Assembly: GCA_016713025.1 (NCBI GenBank)
Contig: JADJPZ010000004.1
Coordinates: forward strand, 372,001 to 436,000
Direction: 5' to 3'
Source: Saprospiraceae bacterium
GTDB lineage: Bacteria; Bacteroidota; Bacteroidia; Chitinophagales; Saprospiraceae
Length of the DNA: 64,000 nt
Part shown: piece after piece, positions 52,291 through 59,781 of the stretch
How the letters are laid out: each line of letters opens with the position of its first letter
Numbering within the stretch: the stretch's first letter is position 1
The notes under the pieces: model-generated
The model's database searches: none
Told to the model about the DNA's origin: nothing
Seen by the model: only the letters and a program-made list of their open reading frames with translations
Translations under genes and position numbers: made by a program

Positions 52291-53318
52291 GAAAGTTTGA
52301 CTATATTGTGGTAGGGCAGGGAATAGCAGGTACCTTGATGGCCTGGAACCTGCACCTTGCAGGACAAAAAGTACTTATCATAGACAACCATCATATTGGG
52401 TCATCTTCCATAGTAGCTGCAGGCATTGTCAATCCTATAACAGGGAAAAACTATGTGACAAGCTGGAGAATTCAGGAGTTTCTTCCCGTAGCCTTACAGA
52501 CATACGATGCATTGAACCAGCATTATGGATTTATGTGCTACACACATGCCAATATATTGCGAGCTTTATATTCTGGTTCTGATGAAAATACCTGGTTGGC
52601 AAAGTCGGCAGAACCTGACATGAAGCAATTCATATGTGAAGAAGTTGATTTGGATACTTACACAGGCAAAGTACACCAACAGCTGAGTTACGGAGAACTG
52701 CAAGGCACCTTTTATGTAAATATGGCTATGATAATGAGTGCTGTCCAAGCTGAATGGACCACTCAGGAGGCTTACATGAAGGAGTGCTTCCAGTATGATC
52801 AATTAAATATATCGCCTGATGGTTTCTTATATAAAGAAAACAAAAGCAAAGGGATAATATTTTGTGAGGGGTATAAAGCGAATTCTAATCCCTATTTTCC
52901 AAAAATAGGATTGGCACCTTCTAAGGGGGAGGTACTGATCGTCAAAATACCCAGTGCAGGATTTAAAAAAATGTATAAGGATGGTATTTTTTTTGTTCCT
53001 CAGGGTGATGATACATATTGGGTTGGATCCGGTTATGAAAGGAATGCTACTGATGACCATCCGACTCAGAAAAATTATGACATCTTGGCTGCAGAGTTGG
53101 AAAGGGTGTTAAAAGTACCCTATGAAATCATCGGTCATAAAGCTGCGATCAGACCCACTATGCAAAATCGAAGACCTATATTTAAAGAGCATGAAAATAT
53201 AGAAGGAATGTATCTGTTTAATGGTCTTGGTACTAAAGGCGCAAGTATAGGGCCTTTTTATGCCACCCAAAGTTCACGATATATAGTTGAAAAAAATGCT
53301 GGAAAATATTCATTTTAA
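52287..53318 (+). CDS. FAD-dependent oxidoreductase (DAO family)
   Basis: The 343-residue flavoprotein starts with the FAD-binding Rossmann motif VVGQGIAGTLMAWNL (about 7-21) and an acidic end of the second strand near IIDNH (about 31-36). The DAO-type catalytic domain follows, with the C-terminal FAD contact LFNGLGTKGASIGPFYA (about 309-325). Members oxidise amino acids such as glycine or D-amino acids, or sarcosine; the substrate cannot be told. The gene overlaps the MmcQ gene by 4 bases and precedes an SRPBCC gene by 14, so all appear to be one unit. Confidence 0.9.
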   Translation: MRKFDYIVVGQGIAGTLMAWNLHLAGQKVLIIDNHHIGSSSIVAAGIVNPITGKNYVTSWRIQEFLPVALQTYDALNQHYGFMCYTHANILRALYSGSDENTWLAKSAEPDMKQFICEEVDLDTYTGKVHQQLSYGELQGTFYVNMAMIMSAVQAEWTTQEAYMKECFQYDQLNISPDGFLYKENKSKGIIFCEGYKANSNPYFPKIGLAPSKGEVLIVKIPSAGFKKMYKDGIFFVPQGDDTYWVGSGYERNATDDHPTQKNYDILAAELERVLKVPYEIIGHKAAIRPTMQNRRPIFKEHENIEGMYLFNGLGTKGASIGPFYATQSSRYIVEKNAGKYSF

Positions 53319-53332
53319 AACCCAATTCAAAT

Positions 53333-53746
53333 ATGAACTATAAAATCACAGTTTCTGAAGTCATTAATGCAGATAAAAATAAAGTAAGGGAATACTATAC
53401 CAATCCGAAGCATATAGTCAACTGGAACTTTGCTGACCCGAGCTGGCACTGTCCGAAGGCAGAAAATGATATGAGAGTCGGCGGCGTCTACAAAGCCCGA
53501 ATGGAGGCCAAAGATGGAAGTTTTGGGTTTGATTTTATTGCCACATATAAAGAAATTGATCCTGGTAACCAATTTTTATATGAATTTGGTGGAAGATATG
53601 CTACCGTAAGTATGTTAGAATCTGATGGCAAGACTTCCGTTACCATAGTTTTTGATCCTGAAACAGAAAATTCCATTGAACTTCAGCAGACCGGATGGCA
53701 AATGATCCTCAACAATTTTAAAAGTTATGCAGAGAAGTATTCATAA
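53333..53746 (+). CDS. SRPBCC-domain protein (AHSA1/START-like)
   Basis: The 137-residue protein is a complete helix-grip fold of the AHSA1 type: N-terminal strand YKITVSEVINADKNKVREYYTNPKHIVNWNFADPSWH, the pattern MRVGGVYKARME near 45-56, and the C-terminal long helix TGWQMILNNFKSYAE (about 120-134). It has no signal peptide. Such proteins bind small hydrophobic ligands; some help chaperones. It is encoded 14 bases after the oxidoreductase and 18 bases before the DUF1801 gene. Confidence 0.9.
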   Translation: MNYKITVSEVINADKNKVREYYTNPKHIVNWNFADPSWHCPKAENDMRVGGVYKARMEAKDGSFGFDFIATYKEIDPGNQFLYEFGGRYATVSMLESDGKTSVTIVFDPETENSIELQQTGWQMILNNFKSYAEKYS

Positions 53747-53764
53747 TATCAACTTTATGAAGGT

Positions 53765-54157
53765 ATGAACCCAGAAATAAAAGCCTATAACGAATTACTT
53801 AATGCAAATGACAATATAATTTGCACACAATTATCTGAATTGCTCAATACCCATCTGCCAGAGGCAGAAACAAAGATATGGCACCGACATCCTGTTTGGT
53901 TTTTGGATGGAAATCCTGTAGCGGGATATAGTAAAATTAAAGCAGGCATTCGCATGTTTTTTTGGAGTGGAAAGAGTTTTGATGAGCCACAGCTCGAACA
54001 CAGTAAAGGTAAGTTTCAGGATGCATCTATTTTATACACCGAAGTCATTCAAATCGATACATTGGACATGGCGAGATGGATACAAAAAGCAAGAGATATT
54101 CAATGGGATTACAAAAATATAGTAAAGAGAAAAGGAGAATTAATCAGGTTAAAATAA
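53765..54157 (+). CDS. DUF1801-domain protein
   Basis: The 130-residue protein matches the DUF1801/YdhG pattern: helical start, LPEAETKIWHRHPVWFLDGNPVAGYS (about 33-58), IRMFFWSGKSFDEPQLEHSKGKFQDASILYT (about 65-95) and a C-terminal helix. No signal peptide. It is the last gene of the ribA run. Function is unknown. A weak hairpin (CCCGA...TTTGGG) followed by T residues at 54193-54216 could terminate the transcript. Confidence 0.85.
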   Translation: MNPEIKAYNELLNANDNIICTQLSELLNTHLPEAETKIWHRHPVWFLDGNPVAGYSKIKAGIRMFFWSGKSFDEPQLEHSKGKFQDASILYTEVIQIDTLDMARWIQKARDIQWDYKNIVKRKGELIRLK

Positions 54158-54175
54158 AAATTTAAACATACTCTA
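54156..54175. repeat. Copy of the TTTAAACATACTC core
   Basis: AAAAATTTAAACATACTCTA, directly after the stop codon of the DUF1801 gene, in the same orientation as the copy at 51279. Confidence 0.6.
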
Positions 54176-54192
54176 ACCTCCCGGGCTTAATA

Positions 54193-54216
54193 CCCCGAAT
54201 TATTTGGGATTTTTGG
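54193..54216 (+). terminator. Weak terminator after the ribA gene group
   Basis: CCCCGAATTATTTGGG can form a short stem with an A/T loop and is followed by ATTTTTGG. It lies between convergent genes. Confidence 0.35.
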
Positions 54217-54251
54217 CATATTGAACCAAACGAGTAAATTTTAAAGAAAAT

Positions 54252-55502
54252 CTAAAGTGTTAACGACTTTCTTGGTGACAATTTTCCGACTTTTCTATGA
54301 TCAATGATATTGTAATTTTCCATAACCAAAGCTGCAGCACCCAAAAGTTCAGCATTATATTGAAGTTCAGAAATTTGGATTTCAAGATGTTCTGCTAATT
54401 TGGGAATACAATGTTCATTGAGCGCCTGCTGTATTGGGGTGATCCATAACTTTCCTGCTCGTGAACCTCGACCGCTGATAAGTACCAATTCGGGATTTAA
54501 AAGATGGACAAGAATGGCTATGCCACGTCCGATATGATATCCTGCATCTGAAATCAAACTGACAGAAAATTTATCGCCATTTATTGCAGCGTCAATTATC
54601 TTTTTGATAGATTGGTCCACATCATCCAATGATAATTCTTTCAATACAGTTGGGGTTCCATTCTGGATGCCCGCGATTGCTTTTTTTGTGATGACCAGTA
54701 AGGACGTTTCAGTTTCTAAGCATCCCATTTTCCCGCAGCTGCACATCTTGTCATTATTGAATAGCGGAAGATGACTGAATTCTCCTGCAAAACCTCTGTC
54801 TCCACGAAATATGGCTCCATTGATGATCATTCCGAGTCCCACACCCCAACCAATGTTCAAAACCATTACATTCTTTCTGTCTTTGGCGGCCCCATATTTG
54901 TGTTCTGCTAATGCTATAAGGCTGGAATCATTATCAATCAGTACTTTGAGTCCGATAGATGCTTCCAGATTTTTTTCAAGAATATTGTCTGAAAAACTAA
55001 AGAATGAGTGATTTACCCCTTTTTTTACATCGACAAAACCTGGCATTCCTATACCGACTCCTACAATTTTATTTCGGGGAATGCCACATTCTTTAATATA
55101 GTGATTAATAATATTTACCAGAGATTGCAACGTTTTGGGATCATTGTCAATTTTTAATTCATATTTTGCAATATCTCTTACTAAACTTCGGGACATGTCC
55201 ACAATAGATATTCTAGTGATATACTGGTCTAAAGCTACTGCAATGATATATTTATAATCATTAAGGATGGAATAATATTGCGCTGGCCTTCCTACAGTAA
55301 ATACAGATGTGTTATCTTCGATTATTACCTTTTCATCTTTTAATTCATTGAGTAGTTTAGTTACAAATGGAATGCTCTTGTCGGTTTTGTCACTTAATTC
55401 TGCAAGTGTAGAAGGTCCTGCGAAAAACATTTCTTTAATGATTGCCCTCTTATACAATTTTTGCTTTTCCAAAATTAAACACTTTAATAAAAAAAACATC
55501 AC
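54252..55502 (-). CDS. ROK-family transcriptional regulator
   Basis: The 416-residue protein has an N-terminal winged helix (about 15-75, KEMFFAGPSTLAELSDKTDKSIPFVTKLLNELK) and a ROK kinase-like domain (about 85-400). The zinc motif CSCGKMGCLE (about 253-262) is conserved, preceded by GDRGFAGEFSHLP. Such NagC/Mlc-type regulators control sugar use genes. The target genes may be nearby, for example the TIM-barrel isomerase, but that is inference. The start ATG 55502 is accepted with reservation; an in-frame TTG at 55472 (MEKQKLYKRAII) also fits. Confidence 0.88.
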   Translation of the reverse strand: MMFFLLKCLILEKQKLYKRAIIKEMFFAGPSTLAELSDKTDKSIPFVTKLLNELKDEKVIIEDNTSVFTVGRPAQYYSILNDYKYIIAVALDQYITRISIVDMSRSLVRDIAKYELKIDNDPKTLQSLVNIINHYIKECGIPRNKIVGVGIGMPGFVDVKKGVNHSFFSFSDNILEKNLEASIGLKVLIDNDSSLIALAEHKYGAAKDRKNVMVLNIGWGVGLGMIINGAIFRGDRGFAGEFSHLPLFNNDKMCSCGKMGCLETETSLLVITKKAIAGIQNGTPTVLKELSLDDVDQSIKKIIDAAINGDKFSVSLISDAGYHIGRGIAILVHLLNPELVLISGRGSRAGKLWITPIQQALNEHCIPKLAEHLEIQISELQYNAELLGAAALVMENYNIIDHRKVGKLSPRKSLTL

Positions 55503-55745
55503 AAGATATTTAAATAAATTAAAAATTGCAAATAATTTTTAATAACAATTATGAATTTTTGGTTTTTTGACTATTTCCATCAACAAAAGTAATATACTGA
55601 TAATTGTTAAAAACGGGATTCCATCCTGCTATTATTAAGAATACGACAAAAGATGTTTATAATTTTATCTATAGGATGATCTTAGAAATAAATTACTCTG
55701 AATTTCTCACTCTACAAATTTTGTATTGGTATAAATATAGCAAAC

Positions 55746-55840
55746 AGAAAATTGATTGCGAAAGTATTTGATCGTAATTAATTAAATTACAATACGTTAT
55801 AATTTAAATTTTTAACAGAATATTTTCTGTTCTCTATAAC
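55746..55840. repeat. 95-bp imperfect palindromic intergenic repeat, copy 2
   Basis: Begins AGAAAATTGATTGCGAAAG and ends CAGAATATTTTCTGTTCTC plus a few bases. It aligns without gaps to 20609-20703, about 80% identical. It lies between the dioxygenase stop and the ROK gene. The rest of the 337-base gap 55503-55839 shows nothing else. Confidence 0.75.
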
Positions 55841-56724
55841 TATCCTATCTTAACTGATGTCATGGTGAGTGATCGCGCCACTGCAGTATCGTTAAAAAAC
55901 TCAGAATGCTCATTTTCTTCCTGAAGAGCCAGTATGTAGAGTAGGGGCAGGTAATGTTCTGGTGATGGAATGGCAAGTTTCCAGGCCTTGCCTTGGTTTG
56001 TATAGTTGATCAGATTAAGATGATTTTTTTGACTGATGTATTTTTTCATTTGATCTGATGCTTCATTGGCCCATTCATATCCGTAAGCTGGCAAGTGCAT
56101 TTTGTCCCAGGCGATCATCCCCAGATTATGCACCATATTACCACTACCTATTATCAAAATGCCTTTGCTGCGAAGTGCAGAAAGTTCTTTGGCAAGTTCA
56201 TAATGGTAAGAAGGTGGTTTAGAGTAATCGAGACTCATTTGTATCACAGGAATATCGGCTGCCGGATATAAATGTTTGATAACACTCCAGGCTCCGTGAT
56301 CAAGACCCCAATTTTGGTCCAGTTGAACATTAGTGCTTTTGATCATGGCTTGAGTCTCTATTGCCAATGCAGGATTGCCGGGTGCAGGATATTGGACATC
56401 GAACAATTCCTTCGGAAATCCACCAAAATCATGAATAGTCTTCGGGTTTTCCATGGCTGTGACATAAGTGCCATTGGTTTCCCAATGTGCAGAAATACAC
56501 AAAATGGCCTTGGGTCGCTCGATTCCTGAGCCAATTGACCTGAAACCACGAACAAAATCATTTTCTTCTATAGCATTCATCGGGCTGCCATGCCCCAGAA
56601 ATAATGCCGGTAATTTCTCCGTTGCAGGTAATTTTTCGTTTAATTTATTTAGTTCATTCGATTTCATGGAACATCCCAAAAGGGGCAGTAAGCCCATGGC
56701 TTTTAAAAATTCTTTACGATCCAT
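55840..56724 (-). CDS. 4,5-DOPA dioxygenase extradiol-like (LigB/YgiD family)
   Basis: The 294-residue enzyme belongs to the LigB-type extradiol dioxygenases. It has a short N-terminal extension before FLGHGSPMNA (about 43-52), the first metal-binding histidine motif, and further family blocks AILCISAHWET (about 74-84), DHGAWSVIKHLYP (about 141-153) and LIIGSGNMVHNLG (about 195-207). The N-terminus (MDRKEFLKAMGLLPLLGC) looks like a lipoprotein signal with Cys18, so the protein may be envelope-bound, which is unusual for the family. A TATATTTG box lies 26 bases before the start. Confidence 0.85.
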   Translation of the reverse strand: MDRKEFLKAMGLLPLLGCSMKSNELNKLNEKLPATEKLPALFLGHGSPMNAIEENDFVRGFRSIGSGIERPKAILCISAHWETNGTYVTAMENPKTIHDFGGFPKELFDVQYPAPGNPALAIETQAMIKSTNVQLDQNWGLDHGAWSVIKHLYPAADIPVIQMSLDYSKPPSYHYELAKELSALRSKGILIIGSGNMVHNLGMIAWDKMHLPAYGYEWANEASDQMKKYISQKNHLNLINYTNQGKAWKLAIPSPEHYLPLLYILALQEENEHSEFFNDTAVARSLTMTSVKIG

Positions 56725-56749
56725 AACCAGTCAATAATATTTGTTGCAA

Positions 56750-56757
56750 CAAATATA
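56750..56757 (-). promoter_or_regulatory. Candidate -7 box (TATATTTG) of the dioxygenase gene
   Basis: On the minus strand TATATTTG fits TAnnTTTG and lies 26-33 bases before the ATG at 56724. Confidence 0.6.
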
Positions 56758-56826
56758 ATAGTTTTTTATGACAAAAAGTTCATTTTGCACCACTTGTTTA
56801 ATGTCACACTAAAGATCTGCTGACTT

Positions 56827-57756
56827 TTATTTAGGATCACAATCTCTGTAGGCCTGTATTAGTTTTAACTCTCCTTCTTTACCACCCTGCGACTTTCCGT
56901 GTTCCATACCAAGAATCAGGTTTTTGCCTTCTGCTTTTGATTTATCCTGTATTTTTTTAAATAGATATTTGTAATTTATTTCTCCGGAATTCGGTTCATT
57001 GCGACCTGGTTCATCACCTATTTGAAAGTAAGCTATTTCATCCCATGTCAGGTCAATATTTCGGGATATTCTGCCTTCGTTTTTTTGCATATGATAGATA
57101 TCAAATAGTATCTTGCAGGCAGGGCTATTTACCGCTTTACATATCATATGAGTTTGGTCAGTATATCTCAAAAACAAGTCCGGTGTATCAGATAGTGGTT
57201 CAAGTACCATGACCAAATTATGAGGTTCAAATATTGCCGCACCGCTTCTTAAAGTATCTATCACATGGCTTGTCTGGATGCCAATGGGCAATGATCGATC
57301 ATAGTTGCCTGGTACGACTGTCATGAAAGTAGCTCCGGTCCGTTTTGCCACATCTACAGCATCTTTGCATGTATGGGTAAATTTTTGTTTCCACTCATCT
57401 TTTCCTGTCGTCATGGAAGATTGCAAAGGCCAATTGTCAAAAGCCACCACAAATACGCCCATTTTCATTCCCAATTTTCCTAACAAGCTCCCTATTTTTT
57501 CCTGCATTTCTGGAGTTCGACCCATCATGCCATTGTCCTCTATGGCTCTGAATCCTCGATCATGCATATACTTGATCTGATCCAAAAGGTCTTTGCCAGC
57601 ATGATTTTCAAACATGCCAAAATGCGGTGCAAAAAGCATATTGTATGGTTTGTCTATAAATAAAGACTCAGATGGAATGGTGATTTCTGCTGTTATCCCT
57701 ATTCCTGTAGAGACAAGAGCAGAATTTTTTAAAAATGTTCTTCTAGAAAGTGGCAT
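56827..57756 (-). CDS. Tat-exported TIM-barrel isomerase (hydroxypyruvate isomerase-like)
   Basis: The 309-residue protein has a twin-arginine signal (SRRTFLKNS) and a xylose isomerase-like TIM barrel. Blocks are FRAIEDNGMMGRTPEMQEKIG (about 69-89), VVPGNYD (about 147-153), VLEPLSDTPDLFL (about 184-196), ILFDIYHMQKNEGRI (about 215-229) and GDEPGRNEPNSGEINY (about 243-258). The Glu and Asp metal ligands are present (E in VLEPL, D in FDIYH, E in GDEPG). It is similar to hydroxypyruvate isomerases but the actual sugar is unknown. Encoded 102 bases upstream of the dioxygenase, each with its own -7 box. Confidence 0.85.
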   Translation of the reverse strand: MPLSRRTFLKNSALVSTGIGITAEITIPSESLFIDKPYNMLFAPHFGMFENHAGKDLLDQIKYMHDRGFRAIEDNGMMGRTPEMQEKIGSLLGKLGMKMGVFVVAFDNWPLQSSMTTGKDEWKQKFTHTCKDAVDVAKRTGATFMTVVPGNYDRSLPIGIQTSHVIDTLRSGAAIFEPHNLVMVLEPLSDTPDLFLRYTDQTHMICKAVNSPACKILFDIYHMQKNEGRISRNIDLTWDEIAYFQIGDEPGRNEPNSGEINYKYLFKKIQDKSKAEGKNLILGMEHGKSQGGKEGELKLIQAYRDCDPK

Positions 57757-57770
57757 GTTTGTTTTTTTAA

Positions 57771-57778
57771 CAAATATA
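57771..57778 (-). promoter_or_regulatory. Candidate -7 box (TATATTTG) of the TIM-barrel isomerase gene
   Basis: On the minus strand TATATTTG lies 15-22 bases before the ATG at 57756. Confidence 0.6.
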
Positions 57779-57863
57779 ATAAATAGAATTACTTATGTAT
57801 CATCAAATGCAAAAATAAGCGTCAAAAAAAATAATTTTTTTTTCTCCCATCAATGAAAATTGG

Positions 57864-58052
57864 TTGAATAAGAAAATACAAAATTTTGAAAAGGGAAATT
57901 CTAAAGCTATGTTTAGAATTTTTCTAAGTTGTAAATCAAGAGATTATGGTTCTGACGATAAGATAATCAACGCATTTAGCTTGCCTGATAACTATGATGA
58001 TAGGCGGGCTGGTGAACTAAATGAGGCGAATATTTTGAAGTCAGGTGAATAA
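57864..58052 (+). other. Low-confidence 62-codon ORF, probably a decayed fragment
   Basis: The reading from 57864 has no recognisable domain. Its last part (YDDRRAGELNEANILKSGE) aligns at about 70% at the DNA level with 51188-51255, where the frame is broken, so it is a fragment of a repeated element or of a lost gene and not an active gene. The 329-base gap 57757-58085 contains only this and the -7 box at 57771. Confidence 0.3.
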
Positions 58053-58085
58053 AAAATGAGATAAACCTTGGGGCAATGTAATCTT

Positions 58086-58702
58086 CTAGCCAATGATCTT
58101 ACAAATCGGACAATGCTCTTTGACGTGGCTGCGGGCAGGGCAATATTTACGACCAAAAAAAATAATTTGCAAGTGTAACTTATTCCATATATCTTTTGCA
58201 AAAAGCCTTTTCAGGTCCTTTTCTGTCTGTTCTACATTTTTGCCTGAGGTAAGTCCCCAACGCTGAGCTAATCTGTGGATATGTGTGTCAACAGGAAAAG
58301 CAGGAACTCCAAAAGCCTGACTCATCACAACCGAAGCCGTTTTATGACCTACTCCCGGCAATGCTTCTAAATCTTCAAAATTGGAAGGCACGTTTCCTTG
58401 ATGTTTATTTATAATGATAGAAGACAGATCTGATATGGCCTTTGATTTCCTTGGCGCAAGACCGCAAGGGCGTATTATATTTTCTATATCAGAAACTTTT
58501 TTAAAGACATTTCATAGGGATTGTCCGCCAATGCAAACAGTGCCGGGGTTACTTTATTGACTCTTTCGTCGGTACATTGTGCAGAAAGGAGAACGGCGAC
58601 CAGCAAAGTGTAAGGATCTTTATGCTGTAGGGGTATCGGAGTTTCCGGATACAGAGATTCCAGAGTATGGATGATGAATTCTACTTTCTCTTTTTGCTTC
58701 AT
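58086..58702 (-). pseudogene. nth: Endonuclease III, interrupted by a -1 shift at A AAA AAG
   Basis: Two readings make one protein. The N-terminal part (58702 to about 58487) starts MKQKEKVEF, includes LLSAQCTDERVNKV and ends prematurely. The C-terminal part continues in the -1 frame with VSDIENIIRPCGLAPRKSKA, then LPGVGHKTASVV (about 110-125; the catalytic lysine in GHKTA) and VDTHIHRLAQRWGL (catalytic Asp), and ends CPARSHVKEHCPICKIIG. The join falls at TTA AAA AAG TTT, where slipping back one base gives the expected Val codon GTT. A missing A in a 7-A run (mutation or sequencing error) or real -1 frameshifting would both explain it. The cysteine spacing of the iron-sulfur loop differs from E. 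coli (three Cys visible). Encoded after ribD in the secA run. Confidence 0.75.
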
Positions 58703-58716
58703 AAAGTATCTATATG

Positions 58717-59757
58717 TCAGATATTTTGATTGGAAATGATCATAATTTTATCTCCCTGAATTTCAAAAACATCATTTAATTTTCCTGTAACAAGCGGGGC
58801 AGCTACACCATCCATCAGCTTAAGATCGGTATGTATTACCCTCGCTTCGTGCCAGCAATTGCTTGAAATAAAGCTTTTTAACAAAGCAGCACCTCCTTCG
58901 ATAATGACTGAAGAAATACCTGCATTAAATATTTTACTCATCACTTCCCGGCAATCGCCCATATTATCCACTTTGATATATGATAATGACTTGTCATTGA
59001 GATCTTTGATGCTATTGATAACGATGGTTGGATTGTGGTCCGAAAGTATCTTGATACCCTGATCTGTACTTAAGTGTGAATCCATCAAAATTCTGACAGG
59101 AGAAATTCCGGGGTAATGTCTTACATTAAGTGAAGGATTGTCTATCAGAGCAGTATTTTTTCCAATCATAATGCCTTCGACTTCACTACGCCATTTGTGG
59201 GTTAGGATATTAGTGTAAGCATTGGTAAGCCAGGTTTGGGTATTATTCATGGAGATATAATGATCAGAAGACTTAGCCCACTTTAGGATAATATATGGCA
59301 TACCATTCAGGTTTGCCTTAAATTTTGTCAGTAATTTCTGACATTCGGCTTCAAGTACAGGTACTGTGACATTTATACCGTGAGTTTTAAGATAACTGAT
59401 ACCTCTGCCAGCAACTATCGGATTAGGATCAACACAGCCTATGACTACATTTTTGATGCCTTCGCTTACTATCCTGTGTGCACATGCCGGAGTTTTTCCT
59501 ACATGAGCGCACGGTTCAAGACTGACGTACATGGTAGAGTGGGGTAGTAAGGACTTGTCATGACCTTTTACATCATTCAGCGCATTTACTTCAGCATGGT
59601 GTTCTCCGTATTTTTGATGGTAACCTTCCCCGATGATACAATTTTGATATACTATGACACAACCTACCATCGGGTTGGTAAAAGTATGCCGGATTCCTTT
59701 TTTTGCAAGTGTTATACATCTTTGCATGTATAATGTTTCTGCATGTGATCCGGCCAT
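58717..59757 (-). CDS. ribD: Bifunctional riboflavin deaminase/reductase
   Basis: The 346-residue enzyme carries out the deaminase and reductase steps after GTP cyclohydrolase II in riboflavin synthesis. The N-terminal cytidine-deaminase-like domain has the zinc motif HAEVNAL (about 53-59) and PCAHVGKTPACA (about 82-93). The C-terminal reductase domain starts near 150 (ILKWAKSSDHYIS) and contains IIEGGAALLKSFI (about 291-303). Length is normal. It lies 24 bases downstream of secA and 14 bases upstream of nth, so the three are likely co-transcribed. Confidence 0.96.
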   Translation of the reverse strand: MAGSHAETLYMQRCITLAKKGIRHTFTNPMVGCVIVYQNCIIGEGYHQKYGEHHAEVNALNDVKGHDKSLLPHSTMYVSLEPCAHVGKTPACAHRIVSEGIKNVVIGCVDPNPIVAGRGISYLKTHGINVTVPVLEAECQKLLTKFKANLNGMPYIILKWAKSSDHYISMNNTQTWLTNAYTNILTHKWRSEVEGIMIGKNTALIDNPSLNVRHYPGISPVRILMDSHLSTDQGIKILSDHNPTIVINSIKDLNDKSLSYIKVDNMGDCREVMSKIFNAGISSVIIEGGAALLKSFISSNCWHEARVIHTDLKLMDGVAAPLVTGKLNDVFEIQGDKIMIISNQNI

Positions 59758-59781
59758 GTTAAATTTCTTCAGAAAGTTGTG

